From assembly GCF_030381805.1 (NCBI RefSeq), contig NZ_JAUDRH010000004.1:310001-374000 (forward strand): DNA of 64,000 bases, given 5' to 3'. The notes below the pieces were generated by a model. The model searched no databases, was not told where the DNA came from, and saw nothing but the letters and a program-made list of their open reading frames with translations. Below are positions 27,183 through 35,599 of the stretch, in pieces (the stretch's first letter is position 1; each line of letters opens with the position of its first letter). Both the position numbers and the translations under genes were made by a program. This DNA comes from Chlorogloeopsis sp. ULAP01. Lineage in GTDB: Bacteria > Cyanobacteriota > Cyanobacteriia > Cyanobacteriales > Nostocaceae.

Positions 27183-27541
27183 TGGGAATGATTTTTTTGA
27201 TAAAAGTTCTGTTTTGACAAGTAAATAGTTTGGTATATATTGTTTTTTATTTTATAATCAACATCGCTCAAGAAATTTTATTTACCAATAAATAGCTACC
27301 AATCTACTGTATCAACAACATATGGAGCGATTTAATAAATAAACACATTGCAAAATGATGGAACTTATCCAATAAACAACTAGCCAAATTACTGGATCGT
27401 GAAAAATGGGTAGTTGGTGTTTGTTTTGTCTTTGACTGGCAATATTTGCGACTGCATCACTAATACAGTTGTAGTATATGCAGATTAAATATCCTTACCT
27501 CAAAATTAAGCGATCGCATCTTTAACTTTCAATTGCATCAG
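27183..27541. other. Intergenic region, nothing recognised
   Basis: AT-rich sequence between the hybrid kinase start and the toxin-antitoxin remnant. Apart from a HIP1-like GCGATCGC near 27508 and poly-T tracts near 27192 and 27240, no gene, repeat or hairpin of note was found. It probably holds the kinase promoter. Confidence 0.4.
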
Positions 27542-27817
27542 TTAGGATAATGCTTGTAAAATAACTTCCATCTGCGTTTCAGGTTTGGCAAATCTCGCTC
27601 AACAACAGACCAAACCACGTCTAAATCAATTTCAAAGTAATTGTGAGTCAAAAAAGCTGATTCCAGGTTCCATTTCTACTAAAAAATCCACATTACTGTT
27701 TGCATCAGCCTCTCGGCGTGCTACGGAACCAAAAATACGTATGTTGTATGCTCCGTGTTTGGCAGCACTTTGGAGGATTTCTTCTCGTTTCGCTTCCAAA
27801 AGCTCGTAAATATTCAT
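27542..27817 (-). pseudogene. Collapsed MNT-HEPN toxin-antitoxin pair
   Basis: From the ATG at 27817 the first ~55 codons encode the start of a minimal nucleotidyltransferase (M-N-I-Y-E-L-L-E-A-K-R, F-G-S-V-A-R, V-D-F-L-V-E-M). The match stops at F-D and a TGA follows at 27634-27632. In another frame the same bases lead into the end of a HEPN (DUF86) protein, D-L-D-V-V-W-S-V-V-E-R-D-L-P, whose last residues (Q-M-E-V-I-L-Q-A-L-S, stop at 27542) lie in yet a third register. A deletion thus fused the antitoxin head to the toxin tail. Also S-N-V-D replaces the catalytic S-D-x-D, a further sign of decay. Confidence 0.75.
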
Positions 27818-27903
27818 GGTTTGACTTGCTTGCCTAAAACCCAGTTTAGCTACATTTACAGCCAGATCTGATGATGCGATCGCATTGTAAATTTTGTATC
27901 CTA

Positions 27904-29631
27904 TTAAAACAAAAAGTAACGCTGTGCCATCGGCAAAACCGTTGCTGGCTCACAAGTTAGCAATTCTCCATCTGCTCTGACTTCATAAGTTTCCGGATCT
28001 ACTTCCATATGGGGTAATGCATCATTGAGCTTCATATCCCGCTTGCTCAACTGACGTGTTCCAGAAACAGCCACAGCTTGCTTTTGTAACCCTAACTGAC
28101 TGGGAATACCTCTTTCTAAAGCTGCTTGGGAAAGAAAAGTGAAAGACGTGGCATGACGTGCGCCTGCAAAACTACCAAACATCGGACGCATATGCACTGG
28201 TTGCGGTGTGGGAATACTAGCATTGGCATCGCCCATTTGCGCCCATGCGATCGCGCCACCTTTAATCACGATCTCCGGCTTGACACCAAAAAACGCTGGA
28301 TGCCACAAACACAAATCTGCCAGTTTACCCTCTTCGACTGAACCCACATACTGAGAAATTCCGTGAGTAATTGCTGGATTAATTGTGTACTTAGCAACAT
28401 ACCTTTTGACTCGCAAGTTATCTGCTCTTTGCTCCTCTTCTCCTGTGAGGTTGGTTGGCGTGAGGTTTCCACGTTGCACTTTCATCTTGTGTGCTGTTTG
28501 CCAAGTGCGAATTATTACTTCACCTACCCTTCCCATTGCCTGAGAGTCAGAAGAAATCATACTAAACGCGCCCAAATCGTGCAAAATGTCTTCAGCAGCA
28601 ATAGTTTCCCGACGAATGCGTGACTCCGCAAACGCTACGTCTTCGGCAATACTCGGATCAAGATGATGGCACACCATCAACATATCCAGATGTTCGTCTA
28701 AGGTATTGAGAGTGTAAGGACGTGTAGGGTTAGTGGAAGATGGTAAAACATTTGCTTCACCGCAAACTTTAATGATATCTGGTGCGTGTCCGCCACCTGC
28801 GCCTTCTGTGTGATAGGTATGAATAACACGATTTTTGAAGGCAGCGATAGTATTTTCTACAAACCCTGCTTCGTTTAACGTGTCGGTATGAATTGCAACC
28901 TGCACGTCATATTCATCGGCAACACTGAGACAGGTATCAATAGCTGCTGGTGTAGTTCCCCAATCTTCGTGCAACTTTAACCCCATTGCACCAGCTACCA
29001 CTTGTTCCACAAGCCCTTGAGTTTGGCTGGCATTGCCCTTACCCAAAAATCCGAAGTTTACAGGAAAAGCGTCAGTTGCTTGTAGCATTCTGTAAATATT
29101 CCAGGGGCCAGGCGTGCAAGTAGTAGCATTTGTACCTGTAGCTGGGCCAGTACCACCGCCAATCATAGTGGTAATGCCGGAAGCGATCGCAACTTCAATT
29201 TGCTGGGGACAGATAAAATGAATGTGAGCATCGATACCACCAGCCGTGAGAATCATTCCTTCCCCAGCGACGGCTTCGGTGCCAGGGCCAATAATAATAT
29301 CTACATTATCCTGAATATAGGGATTTCCAGCTTTACCAATTTTGAATATTTTGCCATCTTTGATACCGATATCTGCTTTGACTACACCCCACCAATCGAG
29401 AATCAAAGCGTTAGTAATTACCAGATCAACAGCACCATCGGCATTAGAAATCGGAGATTGTCCCATTCCGTCTCTGATTACTTTTCCGCCGCCAAATTTT
29501 ACTTCATCCCCGTAGGTAGTTAAATCTTGTTCAACTTCTATAAATAATTCTGTATCAGCAAGGCGGATGCGATCGCCTGTTGTGGGGCCATAAGTTTCTG
29601 CGTAAGCGCGGCGATCCATTCTGTAAGGCAT
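27904..29631 (-). CDS. ureC: Urease subunit alpha
   Basis: The 575-residue catalytic subunit of urease, which hydrolyses urea to ammonia and carbamate. All nickel ligands are present: H136 and H138 (A-H-I-H-F), carbamylated K219 (G-L-K-L-H), H248, H274 and D362, plus substrate-binding H221 and catalytic H322 in the flap with C321. It is a few residues longer than usual. It follows ureD-ureA-ureB on the same strand, with AAGGAA before its start. The nickel-insertion genes ureE, ureF and ureG are not in the window. Confidence 0.97.
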   Translation of the reverse strand: MPYRMDRRAYAETYGPTTGDRIRLADTELFIEVEQDLTTYGDEVKFGGGKVIRDGMGQSPISNADGAVDLVITNALILDWWGVVKADIGIKDGKIFKIGKAGNPYIQDNVDIIIGPGTEAVAGEGMILTAGGIDAHIHFICPQQIEVAIASGITTMIGGGTGPATGTNATTCTPGPWNIYRMLQATDAFPVNFGFLGKGNASQTQGLVEQVVAGAMGLKLHEDWGTTPAAIDTCLSVADEYDVQVAIHTDTLNEAGFVENTIAAFKNRVIHTYHTEGAGGGHAPDIIKVCGEANVLPSSTNPTRPYTLNTLDEHLDMLMVCHHLDPSIAEDVAFAESRIRRETIAAEDILHDLGAFSMISSDSQAMGRVGEVIIRTWQTAHKMKVQRGNLTPTNLTGEEEQRADNLRVKRYVAKYTINPAITHGISQYVGSVEEGKLADLCLWHPAFFGVKPEIVIKGGAIAWAQMGDANASIPTPQPVHMRPMFGSFAGARHATSFTFLSQAALERGIPSQLGLQKQAVAVSGTRQLSKRDMKLNDALPHMEVDPETYEVRADGELLTCEPATVLPMAQRYFLF

Positions 29632-29728
29632 AATACATTCCTTGAAACTAACGTGTAGCCAATAAACTCTAACTCCGCGTTCCTTTGCGTTTACCTTTGC
29701 GTGCCTCTGCGTTTAAAAATAAATATAC

Positions 29729-30034
29729 TTAGAGGTTGCCATTAATTCTGCCGTTAAAACCATAAACTTGACGACTACCAACTAAAGGAACTAACGTCAC
29801 TTCTTTTTCATCCCCTGGTTCAAAACGAACTGCGGTGCCGGCGGGAATATCGAGGCGCATTCCCCGCGCTTGTTCTCGTTCAAAGTTTAAAGCGGCGTTA
29901 ACTTCAAAAAAATGAAAGTGAGAACCAACTTGAATTGGGCGATCGCCTGTATTTGATACTCGCAATTTTACCGTCGGACGCCCTGCGTTGAGTTCGATTT
30001 CTCCTTGTGGTGTAATGATTTCTCCTGGGATCAT
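29729..30034 (-). CDS. ureB: Urease subunit beta
   Basis: A 101-residue structural subunit. M-I-P-G-E-I, L-R-V-S-N-T-G-D-R-P-I-Q-V-G-S-H-F-H-F-F-E-V-N and A-G-T-A-V-R-F-E-P-G are characteristic; the loop with S-H-F-H-F lies next to the alpha active site in known ureases. It starts 24 bases after ureA and ends 97 bases before ureC. Confidence 0.96.
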   Translation of the reverse strand: MIPGEIITPQGEIELNAGRPTVKLRVSNTGDRPIQVGSHFHFFEVNAALNFEREQARGMRLDIPAGTAVRFEPGDEKEVTLVPLVGSRQVYGFNGRINGNL

Positions 30035-30058
30035 ACTTTTATAATGTTTACCTTAGAA

Positions 30059-30361
30059 TTAACGAATAGGGTTATGTACAGTTACTAACTTTGTTCCATC
30101 TGGGAAAGTTGCTTCCACCTGCACTTGATCAATCATTTCTGGCACTCCTTCCATGACATCATCTCGCGTCAGGAGAGTGGTGCCATAACTCATTAACTCT
30201 GCAACTGTTCTCCCGTCTCTTGCACCTTCTAAAATGGCAGCAGAAATATAAGCAACAGCTTCGGGATAATTTAATTTCAAACCTCTTGCCTTACGTCTTT
30301 CTGCTAATAAAGCAGCAGTAAAAATAAGTAGCTTATCTTTTTCCTGAGGCGTCAGTTGCAT
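30059..30361 (-). CDS. ureA: Urease subunit gamma
   Basis: The 100-residue smallest urease subunit. M-Q-L-T-P-Q-E-K-D-K-L, A-R-G-L-K-L-N-Y-P-E-A and V-T-V-H-N-P-I are fully typical. A good AAGGAG stands about eight bases upstream. It starts 28 bases after ureD. Confidence 0.96.
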   Translation of the reverse strand: MQLTPQEKDKLLIFTAALLAERRKARGLKLNYPEAVAYISAAILEGARDGRTVAELMSYGTTLLTRDDVMEGVPEMIDQVQVEATFPDGTKLVTVHNPIR

Positions 30362-30389
30362 TCTGATCTCCTTATTGGTGGCAGTTTAT

Positions 30390-31247
30390 TTAAATCTGCC
30401 AAACTCTTGGCAGACAGCTTACACGACTTAAAAAAGATACACGAATTAGCTGCCAGACACTGATAAACCAGTTTCTCACCTCAGCAGTAGAAGAACCACG
30501 GTATCGACACAAAAATCCATGTTCTAGACGAGTCACACCGACTTCACCTTCTCCATGCCATAAATTACGTGCTTTTTCAATCATCTCCTGCGAAACAGCA
30601 CCTTGAACCCAAACTAAACTGCCTACGATCGCTTGTCCATTTAATCCGTGAGGGCTGTGAAAAATTTTGTCGCTACCGGGTAACCATTGTCTATCTATCC
30701 ATAAGGGTTTGCCTTGCTGCCAAATTTCGGTGTGCGATCGCCACTCTCCTTGTACAAACTTTTCTCCTCTGGCAGTGCGACCAAATCTAGTTATTTCCCA
30801 GCCTAAATAACTTGCTCCCGTAGCTAATTCTACTCGTAAATCTTGCCTATACAACGCACTATTGAACACAATTGTTTCTTGGGGTAACCACTCCAAACAA
30901 GCATTTGCATCAATTTGAATATTGATGGTTTGTCTTGCTCGTAACCCATTAGTCCGATAAATCTTACCAGCAGCAGCAGTTGTAATCAATGCTTGGGCAT
31001 CAGGTTGGAGATAAAAATTACACGATAGGCGATCGCCTCCCACAATCCCACCAGCTGTATGTAAAATCACGCTATGACAAACATTTTTCCCCTCTGGATA
31101 AAACGGACGTTGTACCTTCAATGGTGCTTGATATTGACTGTGAATTAGTTGGGTTTCACCTTGAGCGCGAGCATATATTAAATTGAGCTTGCCATGCCAG
31201 TTTTGGTTAGGCTCAGTTGTTGTTTGAGAGTGACACTGTTGAATCAC
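30390..31247 (-). CDS. ureD: Urease accessory protein UreD
   Basis: A 285-residue maturation factor that, with UreF and UreG, helps load nickel into apo-urease. H-T-A-G-G-I-V-G-G-D, T-T-A-A-A-G-K-I-Y-R and W-L-P-Q-E-T-I-V-F are conserved family segments. The start is GTG at 31247. It is first in the ureDABC order. The region upstream carries a palindromic repeat (31359-31427) rather than an obvious NtcA site, so nitrogen control could not be shown. Confidence 0.94.
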   Translation of the reverse strand: MIQQCHSQTTTEPNQNWHGKLNLIYARAQGETQLIHSQYQAPLKVQRPFYPEGKNVCHSVILHTAGGIVGGDRLSCNFYLQPDAQALITTAAAGKIYRTNGLRARQTINIQIDANACLEWLPQETIVFNSALYRQDLRVELATGASYLGWEITRFGRTARGEKFVQGEWRSHTEIWQQGKPLWIDRQWLPGSDKIFHSPHGLNGQAIVGSLVWVQGAVSQEMIEKARNLWHGEGEVGVTRLEHGFLCRYRGSSTAEVRNWFISVWQLIRVSFLSRVSCLPRVWQI

Positions 31248-31358
31248 GAATTCTTAACTACTAGTGTTTAGTTTAATCATCAACTACTAACAACCAGAGG
31301 AGCAGACAACAGACAAGGGGACAAGGGGAGTAATGAACCTAACTACTAACTACTAACC

Positions 31359-31427
31359 ACTGTACGGGCGGGTTTTAACAGTAATCTCTCTAAGATAACG
31401 AAATAATTATGTAAACCCGCCCCTACT
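31359..31427 (+). repeat. Palindromic interspersed repeat, copy B
   Basis: About 70 bases starting TGTACGGGCGGGTTTT and ending AAACCCGCCCCTACT, with complementary arms and an AT-rich centre containing AATCTCTCTA. The reverse complement of 34391-34462 matches nearly base for base. It stands between the GntR gene and ureD. Confidence 0.8.
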
Positions 31428-31469
31428 AACTAACCACTAACCAATGACTAATGACTATTGACTAACCAC

Positions 31470-32459
31470 TCATGCCAAACCCAGTTCTCTTTTAAGCAAG
31501 TTAATAGATGTGGTGCCGATGTAATTATCGCAGCGTACCAACTTGGGTGGACGAATAATATCTTCTTGGAGCATTTGTACTGCTGCTTGCACCGATGCAA
31601 AACTGGCTTGATCGCTGATAATTAGCTGCGCCCGCTTAACGATCGCATGAAGCTTATAAATATCTTTGGGCTGTGCTGTCATTACGAGGAGATCGTCTCC
31701 GCGCAAACCGTGGAGAATTACTTCTGCAGCGCGTACAATCCCTGAACTGAGGCTGATGATACCAACACAGCTCTCTTTTGGAAGATTTTTCAAAAGCTCG
31801 AATTCCTTAGCATAGTCATAGATATCAAGGGGAATCACACGCACTGCTTTCGGTGCAGCAATTACTTCTACATCACCAATAAAATACCGACTGGTGACAA
31901 CTGTAGCAGAGGTGGTTTTCTCAAGCACAGCAACTAATTCTTCCATAGCTACGAGCTGTACTGGTATTTTGAGAGACTGTTCTAATTCCTGCACCATCAG
32001 TTCTCCAGCACCGATATCGCTAGTAGGCACTGTCACCAATACTCGCGCACTACAACGCAAACGCCAGTCTACTTCTGCAAGAAAGATTTCTCTTGCTTGG
32101 TTGAGGGAACAGCCCTGGAAAAGAAGTTCATCTAGTGCTTGTTGAACAACTTTGTATGCTTGGGGATTTTCATTGAGAATCGGCGATTGCAGCCTACTAC
32201 CACCTTCATGCCCTTGGGCGCGGACATAAATTCCCGAACCGGCGAGACTTTCTACGAGTCCATCGTCTTCTAACTGACGGTAAACTTTGCTGATAGTATT
32301 GCGGTGTAATCCTGTTTGCATTGCCAATGCCCGTGTACTCGGCAGTTTGTAACCAGGAGGATACTGACGAGAAGCGATCGCAAACCTGATTTGATTAAAT
32401 AACTGAGAAGATGCGGGTATTTCACTGTCTGGCTGAATGCGGAACTGAATCATTACCAA
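31470..32459 (-). CDS. GntR-family transcriptional regulator
   Basis: A 329-residue regulator. Residues ~10-80 form a GntR winged helix (K-L-P-S-T-R-A-L-A, L-H-R-N-T-I-S-K-V-Y-R-Q-L-E-D-D-G-L-V-E). The remaining ~240 residues are not the aminotransferase domain of MocR or an obvious FadR/HutC domain; they contain S-V-L-V-T-V-P-T-like strands and resemble a small-molecule or periplasmic-binding-like fold, so the effector is unknown. It is transcribed divergently from the dienelactone hydrolase gene across 196 bases and may regulate it or itself. Confidence 0.8.
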   Translation of the reverse strand: MVMIQFRIQPDSEIPASSQLFNQIRFAIASRQYPPGYKLPSTRALAMQTGLHRNTISKVYRQLEDDGLVESLAGSGIYVRAQGHEGGSRLQSPILNENPQAYKVVQQALDELLFQGCSLNQAREIFLAEVDWRLRCSARVLVTVPTSDIGAGELMVQELEQSLKIPVQLVAMEELVAVLEKTTSATVVTSRYFIGDVEVIAAPKAVRVIPLDIYDYAKEFELLKNLPKESCVGIISLSSGIVRAAEVILHGLRGDDLLVMTAQPKDIYKLHAIVKRAQLIISDQASFASVQAAVQMLQEDIIRPPKLVRCDNYIGTTSINLLKRELGLA

Positions 32460-32655
32460 ACCTCCAAAGGTGGCAGTAGCAATTTGTGACTAGCTGCAAA
32501 TGCTACTTGTCAAATATTTTATTTATACATTCAATTTTTCTGGGCAAAATTTTTCATGAATTCACCAAAAGTAACTGACAGTTTGACTTTGAGGTAGTCT
32601 AGAAATATTTGCATGAGTATATCTAAGCTATTACGGATCATTCGTAAAAACTATT

Positions 32656-33405
32656 ATGGCAGAGCGAACAATCGATACTGCAACAGTTAACCTTTCGCAA
32701 GCTAATTTACACATTGCCGCTTACCTAGCACAGCCAACTGAACCAGGCTCTTATCCAGGCATTGTGGTATTGCAGGAAATTTTTGGAGTTAACTCTCACA
32801 TCCGCGATGTGACAGAACGTATTGCCCGCGAAGGCTATGTAGCGATCGCACCCGCATTGTTTCAGCGCACTGCTCCGGGATTTGAAACTGGATATACAAA
32901 AGAAGATATAGAAGTTGGTAGAAACTATGCCTGGGGGCAAACCAAGGCATCCGAATTGTTGAGCGATATTCAAACAGCTATCGATTATCTCAAAACCTCA
33001 CCCCAAGTCAAACAAAATCAGTTTGGTTGTATTGGTTTCTGCTTCGGTGGACACGTAGCATATCTTGCTGCAACTCTACCAGACATTAAGGTCACTGCCT
33101 CTTTTTATGGCGCACGTATCACTACCACTACACCTGGAGGTGGCGCACCTACTATCACCCGCACACCGGAAATTACAGGTGCTCTCTACGCCTTTTTTGG
33201 CATGGAAGATGCCAGCATTCCTACTGAACAGGTAGATCAGATTGAAGCAGAGTTAGAAAAATACAACATTCCTCATCGTGTGTTTCGCTACGATGGAGCT
33301 GACCACGGATTTTTCTGCGACCAGCGTGCCAGTTATAATCCTAAAGCTGCTGCTGATGCTTGGGAGCAAGTCAAACAACTGTTTAAAGAACAACTAAACA
33401 GTTAA
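32656..33405 (+). CDS. Dienelactone hydrolase family protein
   Basis: A 249-residue alpha/beta hydrolase. The triad is visible: C129 in G-F-C-F-G-G-H, D185 in G-M-E-D-A-S-I-P and H217 in G-A-D-H-G-F-F. In the best-known members the Cys attacks dienelactone rings; in cyanobacteria the natural substrate is usually unknown. No signal peptide. The divergent GntR gene may control it. Confidence 0.9.
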   Translation: MAERTIDTATVNLSQANLHIAAYLAQPTEPGSYPGIVVLQEIFGVNSHIRDVTERIAREGYVAIAPALFQRTAPGFETGYTKEDIEVGRNYAWGQTKASELLSDIQTAIDYLKTSPQVKQNQFGCIGFCFGGHVAYLAATLPDIKVTASFYGARITTTTPGGGAPTITRTPEITGALYAFFGMEDASIPTEQVDQIEAELEKYNIPHRVFRYDGADHGFFCDQRASYNPKAAADAWEQVKQLFKEQLNS

Positions 33406-33480
33406 TGGTTAATGGTTAATAGTTAATAGCTAGAAATTAACTATTAGCTATTAACAAATAGCAATATATCTTTACAAGTT

Positions 33481-34383
33481 ATGAATTCCGAAGCCAAACC
33501 TTCTCAAAAAGCCGATTCGTCGTTTTCGCTCGATGATTTTGCTAGAGCACTAGAACAACACGACTACCAGTTTCAAAAGGGACAAGTAGTACACGGAAAA
33601 GTGTTCCAGTTAGAAACTGAGGGAGCTTATGTAGATATTGGTGGCAAATCATCAGCTTTTCTTCCCCGTGAAGAGGCTTCTTTGAGAACAGTAGCCAACT
33701 TATCAGATATCTTGCCGTTGAATGAAGAACTAGAATTTTTGGTGATCCGGGATCAGGATGCAGAAGGGCAAGTCACTCTTTCACGGCGACAGTTGGAAAT
33801 TAGACATCTCTGGGAACGACTGACGCAAATGCAAGAAAATTCCCAAACAGTAGAAGTTCGGGTAACTAATGTAAATAAAGGTGGTGTGACTGTCGATATT
33901 CAAGGTTTGCGAGGATTTATTCCGCGATCGCACCTGCTCGAACGTGACAATTTAGAAGCACTCAAAGGGCAAATTCTCACTACTAGCTTTTTGGAAGTTG
34001 ATCGCAGCAACAACAAATTAATCCTTTCCCAACGCTTGGCAACTCGTTCAGCCAATTTTAGTATGTTGGAAATAGGTCAATTGGTAGAAGGGAAAGTAAC
34101 TGGGATCAGACCTTTTGGTGTATTTATTGATTTAGATGGCGTCAGTGCCTTGCTTCACATTAAGCAGGTAAGTCAGAAATTTATCGACAATTTAGAAAAG
34201 GTATTTCAAGTTAACCAACCAATAAAAGCTGTAATTATTGATTTAGACGAAGGTAAAGGTCGAGTCGCTCTTTCTACTAAAATCTTAGAAAATTTCCCCG
34301 GCGAGGTACTGGAGAACTTTGATGAAGTGATGACTTCAGCTCAGGCACGGGCAGAACGGGCTAGAGCTAAACTTTCCGAATAA
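33481..34383 (+). CDS. S1 RNA-binding domain protein (ribosomal protein S1 type)
   Basis: A 300-residue protein with three S1 domains (roughly 33-105, 118-185 and 200-270). Each has the OB-fold pattern, such as G-K-V-F-Q-L-E-T-E-G-A-Y-V-D-I-G and G-K-V-T-G-I-R-P-F-G-V-F-I-D-L-D-G. Three-domain S1 proteins are the cyanobacterial form of ribosomal protein S1; many species have two paralogues, and the K-A-D-S-S-F-S-L-D-D-F-A start suggests the second (Rps1b) type. It would bind mRNA leaders on the 30S subunit. Confidence 0.88.
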   Translation: MNSEAKPSQKADSSFSLDDFARALEQHDYQFQKGQVVHGKVFQLETEGAYVDIGGKSSAFLPREEASLRTVANLSDILPLNEELEFLVIRDQDAEGQVTLSRRQLEIRHLWERLTQMQENSQTVEVRVTNVNKGGVTVDIQGLRGFIPRSHLLERDNLEALKGQILTTSFLEVDRSNNKLILSQRLATRSANFSMLEIGQLVEGKVTGIRPFGVFIDLDGVSALLHIKQVSQKFIDNLEKVFQVNQPIKAVIIDLDEGKGRVALSTKILENFPGEVLENFDEVMTSAQARAERARAKLSE

Positions 34384-34390
34384 ATTGTGT

Positions 34391-34462
34391 TAGTAGGGGC
34401 GGGTTTACATAAATTAATTTTGTTATTGTAGAGAGATTGTTTTTAAAACCCGCCCGTACAGT
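34391..34462 (-). repeat. Palindromic interspersed repeat, copy C
   Basis: The same ~72-base element as at 31359-31427 but in opposite orientation: GTAGGGGCGGGTTTACAT at the left and AAAACCCGCCCGTACAGT at the right. The internal TAGAGAGATT matches the reverse complement of copy B. It lies just after the S1 gene and could act in its 3' end. Confidence 0.8.
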
Positions 34463-34468
34463 ATTTGG

Positions 34469-34969
34469 TTATTTACCACTAACCATTAACAAATCCTCAC
34501 AATAAATCTGTTGAAGTTCCCACAACGTTTCTTCGTTAAATGCAAATTTGATTAATCCCACTAATTCACTCCAGTTAGACAATCTAGCCTTCGAGAGAGC
34601 TTGCCAAAACTCGCAGCTAAAGAAATCTACCCACCAATTTGGAGCTTGCCTCTTGCGTGCTGGATCTGGATGCTTTCGCCAGCGTCTGCGCCATTTTGCT
34701 ATTTCTGCTGATGTAGGTGGCTTTACTCCTACAATTGGCGGAAAATCTGCATAGCTAACAAACTTACTTACGCCTTTGGCATGAACATAAACTACATAAC
34801 GCCAGCACTCTACAACGTAAATATCTTCAAACTTAATCTTGAACATTAAGGCTACAGCTTCTTCTGTCACAAATCGCGCTAGGGGATTAATCACAGGGGA
34901 TTTGTGGACAATTTTTGACTCACGAATAACAAGCTTTTTTAATGTGGATGATGATAACATAATAGACAA
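34469..34969 (-). CDS. Hypothetical protein
   Basis: A 166-residue protein I do not recognise. The middle is basic and Trp-rich (K-W-R-R-R-W-R-K-H-P, N-W-W-V-D-F-F), with an earlier V-V-E-C-W-R-Y-V-V-Y-V-H strand. No signal peptide or membrane helix. The true start may be the second ATG, three codons in. It is convergent with the S1 gene, with repeat copy C between the stops. Confidence 0.6.
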   Translation of the reverse strand: MSIMLSSSTLKKLVIRESKIVHKSPVINPLARFVTEEAVALMFKIKFEDIYVVECWRYVVYVHAKGVSKFVSYADFPPIVGVKPPTSAEIAKWRRRWRKHPDPARKRQAPNWWVDFFSCEFWQALSKARLSNWSELVGLIKFAFNEETLWELQQIYCEDLLMVSGK

Positions 34970-35257
34970 ATCCTTTAGCGGATAGCCTTTCGCGAATAGG
35001 TTCCTCTGGCAAATAACCTTTTACCGACAGAAAACTTTGTTTTTAGGGTTTTATTAAATGCGAGTGCCGCTATACGAGTGCTGTTACCGGAAAATGCAAA
35101 GCACTTTTATACCCAAACAAAATTTGGGTTTAACCTAGTCTTCACCAGGCTGGGCAACATGAGCGCCATTGCCCTTCAAATTGCCAAAACTAGAAAGAGC
35201 TCGTTTTTTGGAATAAAATTATTAAATGACTAATACAAGTCACTTGTCAAGTAAATT

Positions 35258-35470
35258 ATGGGGTTGGTGAGGCTAAAGATTAGAGAATTTGCTGATCAGA
35301 AAGGTTGGACGTTAAAGGAAGTGTCAGACCGCTCTGGTGTAGTATACAGCACTCTCAGAACCTATGCCCGATCGCCTGGATTAGCAACTGTAGATTTTAC
35401 GGCAATTCAGAAATTAGCGCGGGCATTTGATGTCATGATTGAGGAATTGGTTGAGGTGGTGCAAGAGTAG
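35258..35470 (+). CDS. Small XRE-family helix-turn-helix regulator
   Basis: A 70-residue protein consisting only of a Cro/CI-type DNA-binding domain: R-L-K-I-R-E-F-A, then W-T-L-K-E-V-S-D-R-S-G-V-V-Y-S-T-L-R-T-Y-A-R as the helix-turn-helix, then L-A-R-A-F-D-V-M-I-E-E-L. It has the size of an antitoxin or phage-like regulator, but no toxin gene is adjacent. The 288-base region before it has an ACCCAAA / TTTGGGT inverted pair near 35112-35131 that might be an operator or a hairpin. Confidence 0.82.
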   Translation: MGLVRLKIREFADQKGWTLKEVSDRSGVVYSTLRTYARSPGLATVDFTAIQKLARAFDVMIEELVEVVQE

Positions 35471-35599
35471 TGGCAATTTCATCATGCACCTAGAAATACA
35501 TAAACTCAATCTAGAAATCACAAGATGAGAAACTGGGAATTGGGGAATGGGTATTAGGTTTTCTTAATTCCTAATCCCTAGTCTCTAGCCCCTAGTTAA

